Shown in pieces: positions 14,532-23,118 of a DNA stretch of 24,801 nt; within the stretch, counting starts at the first letter, position 1; the number at the start of each line of letters is the position of its first letter. Where the stretch lies: the IMG/VR virus record IMGVR_UViG_3300034685_000383, positions 1 through 24,801 of that record, one strand, 5' to 3'. Under the pieces are notes generated by a model, which was not told the DNA's origin, searched no databases, and was given only the letters and a program-made list of their open reading frames with translations. The DNA is from a virus. Made by a program: the position numbers and the translations under genes.

Positions 14532-14988
14532 TCATTTGCCGTACAGCAAAAGCGCCAGCCGGGCTAGCGCCCTGTTCTTTTTGTTGTAGGCGGATGAACG
14601 CTCGATATGGAACCGCTCGCAGATATTCCCGACCGTCGGTCTGCCGCACATCGCCGCCGCAGTAAAACTCCGACAGGACGAATTGCTCATCCTCCGTCAG
14701 GGCGTCCCAGGAGGGCTGGAACCACTCCATATATTCCAGCGCCCTCCGGTACCGCTCCTTAAGGACGTCTATCTCGTCGAGCGAAGCCGCCAGCCGTGCT
14801 TCGCCCGCTTTCAGGTTTTTCGCCCTCGGCCGGCCGTCCGGCAGGGAGGAAGGAAGAGAAGTCATCCGTTCCATGGCCTCCTCAAGCTCGCAGTGATGGT
14901 TTTGGATGATGTACTTCATGCTGGCGTAATCTTTCAGCGCGTCAACCGCCGCCGACTTCTTGTCCAAATATGCCCAGGCTATCATCAT
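14532..14988 (-). pseudogene. ArpU/DUF1492-like sigma-type late transcription regulator, frameshifted
   Basis: Start ATG at 14988 (GGAGG at 14998-15002, nine bases upstream), MMIAWAYLDKKSAAVD. The first about 118 residues are in frame: helical, with 'ALEYMEWFQPSWDALTEDEQFVLSEFYCGGDVRQTD', as in phage sigma-70-like/ArpU regulators. At 14631-14637 the frame changes. The other frame gives VGNICERFHIERSSAYNKKN and then RALARLALLLYGK to a stop at 14532, the expected C-terminal HTH, while the uninterrupted frame gives unrelated residues to 14503. Two bases are missing, or one is extra; GACGCGGTC shortened to GACGGTC would explain it. The DNA-binding helix is lost from the product. Confidence 0.8.
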
Positions 14989-15277
14989 GGGCAGGCACCT
15001 CCAAAGCATCAAGAATAACCTTTACATCCCCGACGCTTGTCACCTTGAAGGCTTCGCCCTTTGCAGCCTTGATTTTACGCATCGTCGCTTCCTGAAGCTT
15101 TGTCAGCCTGCCGGACGCCGTTTTCACCTCAAAGGCGACAAGCCTGCCTTTAATGCAGCAGATAATGTCCGGCAGACCGGCTGTGCCGTACATGCCGCCA
15201 TGCTCCTTCCAGCAGAAGCATTCCGGCACAGATTTTAAATACCGCATGATTGCGGACGTGATTTCCTTTTCCGTCAT
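14942..15277 (-). CDS. VRR-NUC domain nuclease
   Basis: A protein of 111 aa. PD-(D/E)XK residues of the VRR-NUC family are visible: Asp37 in GLPDIICC, Glu50 and Lys52 in LVAFEVKT, followed by 'GRLTKLQEATMRKI', a typical family helix. Stand-alone VRR-NUC proteins occur in many phage replication modules beside SNF2 helicases and primases and may process branched DNA. The last about 17 residues (PAHDDSLGIFGQEVGGG) overlap the next gene by 47 nt, longer than usual for this phage, and may be a tail of no importance. Confidence 0.9.
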   Translation of the reverse strand: MTEKEITSAIMRYLKSVPECFCWKEHGGMYGTAGLPDIICCIKGRLVAFEVKTASGRLTKLQEATMRKIKAAKGEAFKVTSVGDVKVILDALEVPAHDDSLGIFGQEVGGG

Positions 15278-15293
15278 AATCCCACCTCGTTTT

Positions 15294-15474
15294 TTGACAG
15301 GTTTGACAGGAAATCCACATACCTTTATATATATTCATTTTTCTCTCTATACCTATCTCATCCTTGGTTTCATGCAAAAGAAAAGGGTGAAACCCGTCAA
15401 ACCCGTCAGAAGCAAGCTGCAATCAGGGTTTTGCCGGTCCTAAACCCGTCAAATACCCGTCAAAAAGCCGTCAA
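15294..15474. repeat. Iteron cluster with AT-rich core, candidate phage replication origin
   Basis: The 200-bp gene-free stretch between primase and VRR-NUC has TTGACAGG twice on the plus strand (15294-15301, 15303-15310). The related CCCGTCAA, its near-complement, occurs five times: 15393-15400, 15402-15409 (ends AG), 15445-15452, 15456-15463 and 15467-15474 (starts G). The two sets face each other across an AT-rich core of about 80 bp (15311-15390) containing TTTATATATATTCATTTTT. Iterons flanking an unwinding region next to the primase-helicase gene are the classic layout of a phage or plasmid origin. This is inferred from the layout. Confidence 0.6.
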
Positions 15475-15477
15475 AAG

Positions 15478-17976
15478 CTACTCCCTAAACCGCAGGCCGC
15501 GCCAGGTCCTACGCTTGCCCAGCTTGTCTACCGCCCTGCAGATTTGCTCGCCGTACGATTCCACATCCTTGTTGAAGTTGGCCTGCGACATCGGCTTGAA
15601 GCCGTTTTTCTGGCAATAGTCCCGGTATGCCTGGAACAGCTCCTCCCGGACGCATTCCGCTTCGTCTTCCAGCACGCAGCATTCCTCCACAAACGACAGG
15701 GCGCTGTTGCTCTCCACCTTGTATCTTTGAAGCTCCGCTTTCGTGCTGTCCGTTTCCGAAAACGCATAGCCGTTCGCAATCAGGCGCTTAAGCCCCTCAA
15801 GCGCCCACATAAAAATGCCGTCGCGTTCCGCCGCGAGCTTTTCTATCAGGTTCGGATCACGCTTTTCGGGCGGCACCGGGTTTTCAAACCGGATGATGAT
15901 GAGCCTTCGGAAAAACCCCTCGCTGCGGTCTCCGTAGTTGCGGGGGATCTCGTTGCAGGAAAAAAGCAGCCGGGCATAAGGCTTGAAGCTGAACGGGTTC
16001 TTGTTCTTGCGCTCGGCGGTGATGTAGTCCTCTCCTGTCAATGCCTTGAAAATGCCGTTGTCGTCCACGCTCTTTGAGGGCAGGTCGGCAAAGATGTTTG
16101 CAAGTTTCCCGAATAATTCTGCTGTCTTGAACCGGTCGCTTAAGGACTGCCACGGGATGTTGCTGACGTTTTCACTCCCGAGCAGGATTTCCTGCGCCAC
16201 CGACAGCAGCGTCGATTTGCCCGCGTTGGGCGCGCCCACCAGCACAAAGCTTTTCTGCGCCTTGTTGACCGGGATGAGCAGGTATCCGAAGATCTCCTGC
16301 ATCAGATGGATTTCCGCGTCTCCCAGAATGCCCTGAAGGAAGGCCATAAATTTCGGGCACTTTGCGCTTTCATTGTACGAGGCTTTAAGCTGCACCGTAG
16401 AATAGTACTCCGGCGTGTGCGCCTTAAAGCTCCCGTCCAGCACGTTGTACAGCCCGTTTTTGAGGTTGATAATAAAAGGGTTGCAGTTGATTTCACGGAT
16501 GGGCTTGTAAATGAGCATCCGCCACTGGCCCTCCGTATCGTTGATCGCAGACATGGTGGCGTACCGCTCGATGAGATGCCCGCGCACCCTGGCCGCTGCC
16601 TGCAGGTCGGAGGCCGCTTTATATACGCCGTTTTCGTAGATGTAATAGCTTTCCGCCCCGTAAAATGCGCTGACGTTTTTAGCCATGTGGCTTGCCAGCA
16701 GGCCCGGGATAAAGCGCAGGCCGCCGCGCTCGGAGGGTTCGTACCAATCCGGCAGTTCTTCGCCCATGGTTTCCCGCTTTGTTTCCTTGCTCTCGCGGTA
16801 TTCTTTGAAAAGATCCTTCTGTAATGCGGAAAGTGATTTCACCGCTCCGGCTTTTAAGCCATAATGCTCCTTCATTTCGTATTCAATGAACGTCCCGGCA
16901 ACGACCGTATCCGCATTGTATAAAAAATCCCGGACAAAATCCTGCGCTGTCTGCACGTTGTCCACCGCCGACTTTGCAACCGGCTGCCCGGACAGAAATT
17001 CGCGCAGTTCCTCCACGGAAAGCGGCTTGTAGCAGAGAGCGGCCGGGGACTTGCATCCGCAGGAGCTGTCCTCAAGCCTCGGGCACTTGAAGCCCTTTTC
17101 CGCGATCGTTCTGCAGGTGATGGGCTTTGTGCTGGATTCAAGGAAATGATTGATTTTGTCCTGCGTTTCTTTACGGCTGTATTTGGGATATGGCTTTGAC
17201 AGGGCGTGGATCAGCCGCTCGCCGCCCTCAAAAACCGCAAGGTTTGCAATCATCGCATACCAGTCGTGCTCGGGGAGCGTTTCTGCATTTTCCCTGCAGT
17301 GCCGTATAAACAGGCACCGCCTGCCGACCAGCTCAAGGCCTTTTCGCGTTCCTTTCGGAGCCGGTGTTCCGGGTTTGGGTTCTTCCCGGATTTCAGGCAG
17401 CGCCGCTTCCAGCTCCGCCTGCGTATAGCGCAGCTCGGGGCTGAATTTGATGCACTCTACCATGACCGGCTCGCCCTTGCAGTGGAAGAAGCCCGGCAGG
17501 CGGAGCACACGGCTTTCGTTGACGCAGGCCGGATCGCCGTTGAATTTGGCAATCAGGCGTTTTTGCACCCTGCGGAAATCTTCGACCTTTGCATTTTTCA
17601 TCAGCCAGTATGTGTGCAATGATTTTTTTGTTTTGACAATCAGCGAAGGTTCCATCGGAAACGCTTCAATCGCGGCAAGCTGCTCCTCGAAGCTCAGACT
17701 GTCGCACTCTACAAACTGGGCGTTGATGCGGGTAATATCCGCATCTTCATGGCCGCCGTAATTGACCACAAAGAAAATGCCCCGGTTCTTTGCGTTATGT
17801 TTTTTCAGGGTTTCCATCATGCCGCCGATCCTACCCGCCGGGCACTCAAGCTTCGCGCCCTTGAAGGCCGGATCTTTCCGGTCGCTGAATACCCGCAGGC
17901 AGACCGTTTCGCCCGCGTCGAAAAATGGGCGCAAAAACTCCCCGATGGGAATATCCAGCGCTTTATACTCGCGCAC
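15478..17976 (-). CDS. Primase-helicase: AEP-type primase domain fused to D5/SF3 helicase
   Basis: A protein of 832 aa from the GTG at 17976 (GGAGG nine bases upstream). The N-terminus resembles RepB-type archaeo-eukaryotic primases: FVECDS at 88-93, KSLHTYW around 118-124 and RVLRLPGFFHCK at 156-167. A Cys cluster at about 288-315 (C..KC..C.C..C) may bind zinc. The C-terminal half is the D5_N/SF3 helicase: Walker A GAPNAGKS (581-588), Walker B region NIFADLP, sensor LLFSCNEIP (670-678) and Arg finger region FFRRL. It should load at the origin, unwind it and prime for the phage polymerase. It overlaps the DUF4406 gene by 14 nt. Confidence 0.93.
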   Translation of the reverse strand: MREYKALDIPIGEFLRPFFDAGETVCLRVFSDRKDPAFKGAKLECPAGRIGGMMETLKKHNAKNRGIFFVVNYGGHEDADITRINAQFVECDSLSFEEQLAAIEAFPMEPSLIVKTKKSLHTYWLMKNAKVEDFRRVQKRLIAKFNGDPACVNESRVLRLPGFFHCKGEPVMVECIKFSPELRYTQAELEAALPEIREEPKPGTPAPKGTRKGLELVGRRCLFIRHCRENAETLPEHDWYAMIANLAVFEGGERLIHALSKPYPKYSRKETQDKINHFLESSTKPITCRTIAEKGFKCPRLEDSSCGCKSPAALCYKPLSVEELREFLSGQPVAKSAVDNVQTAQDFVRDFLYNADTVVAGTFIEYEMKEHYGLKAGAVKSLSALQKDLFKEYRESKETKRETMGEELPDWYEPSERGGLRFIPGLLASHMAKNVSAFYGAESYYIYENGVYKAASDLQAAARVRGHLIERYATMSAINDTEGQWRMLIYKPIREINCNPFIINLKNGLYNVLDGSFKAHTPEYYSTVQLKASYNESAKCPKFMAFLQGILGDAEIHLMQEIFGYLLIPVNKAQKSFVLVGAPNAGKSTLLSVAQEILLGSENVSNIPWQSLSDRFKTAELFGKLANIFADLPSKSVDDNGIFKALTGEDYITAERKNKNPFSFKPYARLLFSCNEIPRNYGDRSEGFFRRLIIIRFENPVPPEKRDPNLIEKLAAERDGIFMWALEGLKRLIANGYAFSETDSTKAELQRYKVESNSALSFVEECCVLEDEAECVREELFQAYRDYCQKNGFKPMSQANFNKDVESYGEQICRAVDKLGKRRTWRGLRFRE

Positions 17977-18397
17977 TTTGCTTCACCTCCGCGCATTGCC
18001 CGGTGAAATGCCGTATGGGGATGCCCAGCCGCTTTGCCTTTTCCAGTTCTATCGCCATGCCGGAGGATATTTTATTGCCGAAACACCACAGTTCATGGCA
18101 TTTTGAAAGCAGCACCAATCCCATAAAGATGGCCAGGTTCCTTTCAATTTTGTCGCTGTCATCCATAAACTGCGGAAACAGCAGATGGGGCGCCAGCGGT
18201 ATTGCGCCTTTCGTTACGGCAAACCGGCAGAAGCGCCTTGCCTGCTCCAGATTATGCTCAACATCTCCTGCCAGAGGCGAGCAGATGAACACCAGCGGCC
18301 GGAATGCCGCTTTTTTTGCCTCCCGCGTGGTGGCCAGCAGCGCTTCGTAAGCCATCAGATCAAGGTATCCTTCGGCGTTGTATTTATTTATGCTCAT
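17963..18397 (-). CDS. DUF4406 protein (nucleoside deoxyribosyltransferase-like fold)
   Basis: A protein of 144 aa. 'PLVFICSPLAGDVEHNLEQARRFCRFAVTKGAIPLAPHLLFPQFMDD' followed by 'CHELWCFGNKISSGMAIELEKAKRLGIPI' is the DUF4406 pattern, a Rossmann-like fold related to nucleoside 2-deoxyribosyltransferases. The S-G-M-..E segment corresponds to their catalytic Glu region. It may salvage or alter nucleotides for phage DNA, but no activity is established for the family to my knowledge. It is coupled at both ends: 4-nt overlap with the polymerase and 14 nt with the primase. Confidence 0.85.
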   Translation of the reverse strand: MSINKYNAEGYLDLMAYEALLATTREAKKAAFRPLVFICSPLAGDVEHNLEQARRFCRFAVTKGAIPLAPHLLFPQFMDDSDKIERNLAIFMGLVLLSKCHELWCFGNKISSGMAIELEKAKRLGIPIRHFTGQCAEVKQSARV

Positions 18398-20355
18398 GGA
18401 ACAACCTCCTCGTTGGTTTTTAATGTTTCATTTGCCTCAAGCTCCTTTAATTCCCCAAACCTTTCTCCGGCCGCGGCTTCCGCAAGGATCGGCACGTCAA
18501 ACTCTTCAAAAGGCCGCCCTTCCATGCAAGCCTTAATGAACACTGCCGCCTCGCGCACCTTGCCTTCCGGAACCTCAAACACCAGCTCGTCATGGATCTG
18601 CAAAACCGGGCGCAGCCATATCCTCTGCGGCAGGCCCTCAATGATGCGGCCTATCGCCAGCTTTAAAATATCCGCCGCCGTTCCCTGTATCGGAGTGTTC
18701 AGCGCGCACCGCTCGGCAAAGCTCTTTTTGCCCCAGTCGGAGGAGGCGATGTCCGGCAGATAGCGCCGCCTGCCCAGCCAGGTTTCCGTATAGCGCCTTG
18801 ATGCCGCGCGCTTTTTCGTCTCCTCCTGCCACAAGGCGAGCTTTGGGTAACCTGCTTTAAGGTTTTCGATGATCCGCTCGCATTCCGAAAGCGGAGTGTT
18901 CAGTCCCGCCTTGAATTTCAGGTTTCGCTGAAGCCCCTTTGGGAACAGGCCGTAGAACACGCCGAAGTTGCAGTTTTTGGCGATAGCGCGCCGCTCTTTG
19001 TAATGCCCGGCATTTTTGTCCGCAGCCTCCTCGAAAGGGATGCGGTAGATAACCGAAGTTGTCTGAGCGTGAATGTCTCCTCCTGTGCGGTAGGTTTCCA
19101 GCATCCGCTCGTCCCGGCAGTAGAATGCGCCGACACGAAGCTCGATCTGGGAGAAATCCAGCGAAAGCAGCGCTTTTCCCTTGGGCGCGATAAAGAAATT
19201 GCGCACGCCGACAGGGTCGTTGTCCTTGCGGGGGCAGTTTTGCAAATTCGGATTCTTAGCCGCAAAGCGCCCCGTCTCGGTGCCCAGCGGGAACAGATCA
19301 GGATGAATCCTGCCGGTGACGCTGTCTATATGCTCCAGATACCCGTCTATGTAGGTGGATTTGATTTTTCCCCATCTGCGGTATTCCTGCACCAGTTCAA
19401 ACAGCGCCGCAAGTTCAGGGCGGTTTTCGCGGCACCATTCTGCAAGCAGGATCATGGCCTCATCGTCCATGGCTTCCTGGTATTTGGCTGTTGTCTTGAA
19501 TACCGGCAGCCTCAAATCGTCATACAGATATTTCTTGAAAGCCGATGTGCTGGCATTTGCTCCGATATTCACGTCACCGATCATAAAAGCGATCTCTTCT
19601 TTTAATTGCTTAATCCTTTCCTCAGCCTCCGCTTGTTTTTTAAGCATCAGTTCTTTATCCGCAAGCAGGCCGTTGTACTTCATAAGCCCGCAGTAAACCG
19701 CCGCGGGCGATTCAAGCTTTTCCACAATAAGACGGTGCTTCGGCAGATAACGGTTAAACCAGTCATTGAAGAGGTGATACAGCCGTAAGGTAAAGTCGCT
19801 GTCGGCGCAGGCATAGCGGATGGTTTCTTCGTCCTGCGGATCCAGTTCGTCGAAATACCTGCCTGCCGTCACCGTTTCAAAGCTTGGCAGATTTTCGCCA
19901 AGCAGCTCCTGCGCCAGCGTTTTCAGCCCGCTGTCGGACAGCGTTCTGAATGCCGTATTGCTCTTCAGCGTCATCTGCGCCGCCGCGATGGTGTCATAGC
20001 AGGGCGGCTGCAGCACGACGCCGAGGGCATACAGGAACATCGCCTCGAAGTTCATATTATGCGCTATTTTCACAATCTCTTTATTTTCAAACACACTCTT
20101 TGACAGCCATTGCATGATCTTATCAGGCGAACCGGCGTTTCTTCCGGTTTTATGCCTTAACGGAACATAAACCGCCGTTCCATCGGAAACTGAAAAACTC
20201 ACTCCGGCGATATCCGCCTTATGGGCATCCAGCGCCGCCTTTTCATCCCCGCGGTATTCCTCCCGGGGCGCGGTTTCAAAGTCGAAGGCGACCAGCCGCG
20301 CTCCGCCAAGGTAATCCTGCAATTCAGCTAAATCTGTCACGCATCTGTATTCCAT
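18394..20355 (-). CDS. polA: DNA polymerase I-type (family A) phage polymerase with 3'-5' exonuclease
   Basis: A protein of 653 aa. The 3'-5' exonuclease domain (about 1-200) has Exo I Asp25/Glu27 in FDFETAP, the Exo II region KIAHNMNFEAMFL (Glu at the place of the usual Asp) and Exo III YACADSD (Asp185). There is no 5'-3' exonuclease domain, as usual for phage enzymes. The polymerase domain has TGRFAAKNPNLQNCP at 361-375, motif A Asp400 in LSLDFSQIELR, motif B RRAIAKNCNFGVFYG with Lys460 and motif C LQIHDELVF with His588-Asp589-Glu590. All catalytic residues are present. It is the replicase of the module. Confidence 0.95.
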   Translation of the reverse strand: MEYRCVTDLAELQDYLGGARLVAFDFETAPREEYRGDEKAALDAHKADIAGVSFSVSDGTAVYVPLRHKTGRNAGSPDKIMQWLSKSVFENKEIVKIAHNMNFEAMFLYALGVVLQPPCYDTIAAAQMTLKSNTAFRTLSDSGLKTLAQELLGENLPSFETVTAGRYFDELDPQDEETIRYACADSDFTLRLYHLFNDWFNRYLPKHRLIVEKLESPAAVYCGLMKYNGLLADKELMLKKQAEAEERIKQLKEEIAFMIGDVNIGANASTSAFKKYLYDDLRLPVFKTTAKYQEAMDDEAMILLAEWCRENRPELAALFELVQEYRRWGKIKSTYIDGYLEHIDSVTGRIHPDLFPLGTETGRFAAKNPNLQNCPRKDNDPVGVRNFFIAPKGKALLSLDFSQIELRVGAFYCRDERMLETYRTGGDIHAQTTSVIYRIPFEEAADKNAGHYKERRAIAKNCNFGVFYGLFPKGLQRNLKFKAGLNTPLSECERIIENLKAGYPKLALWQEETKKRAASRRYTETWLGRRRYLPDIASSDWGKKSFAERCALNTPIQGTAADILKLAIGRIIEGLPQRIWLRPVLQIHDELVFEVPEGKVREAAVFIKACMEGRPFEEFDVPILAEAAAGERFGELKELEANETLKTNEEVVP

Positions 20356-20366
20356 GGCTCCTCCTT

Positions 20367-20404
20367 GCCGCTTAAAGCGGGGAACAGGACTAAATCCTGC
20401 TCCC
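20367..20404 (-). other. mRNA hairpins in the leader of polA
   Basis: In the 67-nt gap upstream of the polymerase gene, 20404-20395 pairs with 20389-20380 (ten pairs, one G-T, 5-nt loop). Right after it comes CCGCTTTAAGCGG (20380-20368), a near-perfect small palindrome, immediately before the GGAGG of polA. No T-run follows, so these are not terminators; they may pace translation or protect the message. Confidence 0.4.
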
Positions 20405-20422
20405 GCGCCTTAAGCGTCATCC

Positions 20423-21190
20423 TTATTTCAAAGGTTCTATTACCTCGCCGGTTTCGGGATCCGCAAACGGCGCTTCATCAATGTCCGCTTCCACGGTATT
20501 GTCCGCCTCGAAGCCGACCCGCCTGCTGTACTCCCTGACCTGCTCGGACAGCTTGCCGATAAGCGCGTATTCCTCGGCCGTCAGCGGCCTGTCTATGGCA
20601 AACTGCGCCTGCGAATAAGCAATGCCGCCGCTGTTGGTGGCTTTTTTCAGGGAAAAACGAGTCACCACGCTGTTGGATTTCCTGCCCTTGGACAGCAGGC
20701 GCTTGACGTATTTCGTAAACTCCTTTAAAGAGCCGGTTGGGAGGGACAAGAGCAGCGGAAAAATCTCGCCTTCCCGCAAAACATAGATCCTGCGGCGGTT
20801 CTTGCACGCCTTGCTGCCGTTTTCGCCGGTGCCGAACCGGTTCAGCGGGCAGGTACTGCAATTCCCGCCCGGGTCGCCCTCGCCGGTCACGCCGTCGAAG
20901 CTGCCGCAGTCGGGCGGCTGGCTGCCTCCGGTGTATTTGGTCTTGTAGTAAGCATGCAGCGGATGATGGTATAAAATCACCGCCGAAAATTCCTTGACCG
21001 TATCCGGCTCGCCCGGGTTTTCGCCGGGGACTTCAAAGACGGTGCTGCCCGCCGACGGGATTTTAATCCGCTCAAAGCTCATATCCAGGCCGTTCAGCTC
21101 TTCGGCCATCATTCCTGCCATGTTAAAGTCCGCAAGCCTCAGAAAACCGTTGCCCTGCTTGGTTAACGACGTTTCTTTTTTAGCCGACAT
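20423..21190 (-). CDS. Conserved phage protein with four-Cys motif, replication module
   Basis: A protein of 255 aa from the ATG at 21190 (GGAGG eight bases upstream; an in-frame TTG at 21205 lies within that site). Recognisable segments are 'ELNGLDMSFERIKIPS.G', 'YHHPLHAYYKTKYTGG' and 'CGSFDGVTGEGDPGGNCSTCPLNRFG', then 'ACKNRRRIYVLREGE'. The four cysteines (DCGS, NCSTC, ACKN) probably bind zinc. I have seen homologues in Gram-positive phages at the place of the DUF2815/single-strand-binding gene upstream of polA, so a DNA-binding role is plausible but unproven. The C-terminus is acidic (DIDEAPFADPE), as in many SSBs. Confidence 0.7.
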   Translation of the reverse strand: MSAKKETSLTKQGNGFLRLADFNMAGMMAEELNGLDMSFERIKIPSAGSTVFEVPGENPGEPDTVKEFSAVILYHHPLHAYYKTKYTGGSQPPDCGSFDGVTGEGDPGGNCSTCPLNRFGTGENGSKACKNRRRIYVLREGEIFPLLLSLPTGSLKEFTKYVKRLLSKGRKSNSVVTRFSLKKATNSGGIAYSQAQFAIDRPLTAEEYALIGKLSEQVREYSRRVGFEADNTVEADIDEAPFADPETGEVIEPLK

Positions 21191-21234
21191 ATTCCATACC
21201 TCCAATTCTCAATGCTTTTTTACTTTCCGCATGA

Positions 21235-21657
21235 TTACTTTGCCGCTTTTCTCATCCCGACCGAGGTTTTTTCAAAGACGTTCACAAGTCCTGAAAGCCA
21301 GCCGGGAAGCTCATCGTTGTTTTCTTCCATCTGCTCCTTGACAAAGGCCGACAGGGAGTTGGCGTTTACAGTTTCATAGACCAGATCGCCGAAACCTGCT
21401 TTTTTGAGCGCCGAATACAGTTCCTCTTTCCGGCCCGCGGCAGCCGACACCCTCGTCGTGCCGGTCAGATAGTACATCACGCCGCCCCGGGTAAAGTTCT
21501 GCGTTTCGGTTTCCGCCATCAGCTCTGACAGGCGGTATTCCGTCTCGCCGATCCTGTCGTTGATTTCCTTGAGCTCCTGCTCTGCGGATTTCTTCAAGTC
21601 TTTGAGTTCTTTAAGCTGTTCTGCCAGTTCAAATATTTTCTCGCCTTGCTCGTTCAT
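21235..21657 (-). CDS. Hypothetical phage protein with N-terminal coiled coil
   Basis: A protein of 140 aa. Residues about 5-50 form a strong coiled coil (FELAEQLKELKDLKKSAEQE). A compact domain follows with 'FTRGGVMYYLTGTTRVSAAAGRKEELYSALKKAGFGDLVYE', a pattern I recall from small phage replication-block proteins of unknown function. The ATG at 21657 has AGGGGGTG nine bases upstream. It sits between the SNF2 helicase (6 nt gap) and the Cys-motif protein in one operon, so it probably serves in replication or recombination. No specific function is claimed. Confidence 0.7.
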   Translation of the reverse strand: MNEQGEKIFELAEQLKELKDLKKSAEQELKEINDRIGETEYRLSELMAETETQNFTRGGVMYYLTGTTRVSAAAGRKEELYSALKKAGFGDLVYETVNANSLSAFVKEQMEENNDELPGWLSGLVNVFEKTSVGMRKAAK

Positions 21658-21663
21658 GCTTTT

Positions 21664-23118
21664 TCACCCCCTTGCCGCAAAAGGATTGAGCCCGCTTCTG
21701 TAATCGTCCACCAGCATCCTCGCCAGATCCGCCTTGTCCCTCAGCGCCTTCAGCACTTTTTCATCGATGGTGCCTTTTGCCGTCAGATACAGATAGGTGC
21801 AGTTCTCTTTCTGCCCAACGCGGTGGATGCGGGCCTTGGCCTGCTCGAAATTGCTCGTGCTGTAATCGAGGGAATAGAACACCATGGTGCTGGCGGCGGT
21901 GAGGGTCACGCCCAGTCCCGCCGTCGCGATCTGCCCGACAAATACCTGAACCTCCGGGTCGTTTTGAAACGCCGACACCTGCTCCTCGCGGTCTTTCACG
22001 CCGCCCATAAGGATCGAATACCGGATTTCCTTCTTTTCGAGCATCCGGCAGATGGCTTTGATTTCCGGTATGAACCGCGCCATTACCGCCAGCTTTTTGC
22101 CGCTTTGCAAAACATCCTCGACGATGTCTCCCAGCGCTTCCTCTTTTGCTGTGCTGACGCGCTGAACCGGGCTGCCCTCGTCGCCGCCGATAAAGCCGCC
22201 GGTTATCTGTGACAGCCGGAGCAGGCGCGTAAGTATGTTTGTCACCGTCACCTCGCTATGACCCAACTCAGCATAGCTGTCCCTGACCAGATTCCTGTAG
22301 ATCTTCATGGCGGCGGGTTCCAGCTCCACATACCGCACAATGTCGGTGGTCTCCGGCAAATCCAGGCATTCTGCCTTGGTTGCCCGGAACGCGATGCTGT
22401 GGAGTCTTTTCATCAAATCCTGCTCCATTGATTTTTTCAGTACCGGCGTGTAGTTTCCGTAGCCGACCATATCAAAATACCTGTTGCGGAACACATAGAA
22501 GCTCTGGCCGAAGATAGCAGGGTTTAAGAATTTATACTGGCTGAATACGTCGATGGCTTTGTTAGTAATGACCGTTCCGGTAAGCAGCAGCCTGTACCTT
22601 GCCCGCGCACCCAGCCGGTGCATGGCTTTGGAAGCGGCGATATTGTGGGTTTTAATCTTGTGGCCTTCGTCGGCAATAATCATGTCGGGGTTCCATGCGG
22701 ACAGTTCCTTTTCCAGCCGCCAGGCCGATTCATAATTGATTACCGCGACTTGCAGGGGAGAGCCGCGCATGTGCCGCAGGGTGTCGGTTTTCTTTGCGGC
22801 GCTGCCTTCAAGAACCGCAAGGCTGTAATCGAAATCCGCGAATTTGGCGAACTCTTCCCGCCAGACGCCTAAGATGGAGAGAGGCGCAACCACCAAAACC
22901 CTGCAGATTTTGCCCGCCTGATACAGAGCGCCGGCGACCGCGATGCTTGTTATGGTCTTGCCGGTGCCCATTTCCATGAGCAGCGCCGCGCCTGCAGACG
23001 GCATAGTCTGCGAAGGAATAAGCCCGAATTTGCCGCACACAAAGTTAAAAGCGTTGATCTGATGCCTGTAGGGCTTAGCTTTAATCGGCATGGGCAGCAG
23101 CGGTTTCGGCTGTTCCAT
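21664..23118 (-). CDS. SNF2-family DEAD-like helicase / translocase
   Basis: A protein of 484 aa from the ATG at 23118 (GGGAGGG about ten bases upstream). Helicase motifs: I MEMGTGKTITS, Ia VVAPLSILGVW, II IADEGHKIK (DEGH for DEAH), III LLLTGT, V GLGVTLTAAS and VI QAKARIHRVGQ. Length and order fit the short phage SNF2 proteins found with VRR-NUC and D5 primase genes. As a double-strand translocase it could remodel protein-DNA complexes or branched intermediates during replication. It overlaps the upstream small gene by 38 nt. Intact. Confidence 0.92.
   Translation of the reverse strand: MEQPKPLLPMPIKAKPYRHQINAFNFVCGKFGLIPSQTMPSAGAALLMEMGTGKTITSIAVAGALYQAGKICRVLVVAPLSILGVWREEFAKFADFDYSLAVLEGSAAKKTDTLRHMRGSPLQVAVINYESAWRLEKELSAWNPDMIIADEGHKIKTHNIAASKAMHRLGARARYRLLLTGTVITNKAIDVFSQYKFLNPAIFGQSFYVFRNRYFDMVGYGNYTPVLKKSMEQDLMKRLHSIAFRATKAECLDLPETTDIVRYVELEPAAMKIYRNLVRDSYAELGHSEVTVTNILTRLLRLSQITGGFIGGDEGSPVQRVSTAKEEALGDIVEDVLQSGKKLAVMARFIPEIKAICRMLEKKEIRYSILMGGVKDREEQVSAFQNDPEVQVFVGQIATAGLGVTLTAASTMVFYSLDYSTSNFEQAKARIHRVGQKENCTYLYLTAKGTIDEKVLKALRDKADLARMLVDDYRSGLNPFAARG

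Noticed and set aside
14942-14990. Frame break at the end of the VRR-NUC gene
   Set aside because: The 47-nt overlap with the next gene is long, and a one-base change would give an ATGATGA coupling. But the nuclease core is complete and the tail may be natural, so I do not claim damage.
15294-15474. CRISPR-like array from the short TTGAC repeats
   Set aside because: The units are only 8 bp, irregularly spaced and in two orientations. No repeat-spacer periodicity and no cas genes are present.
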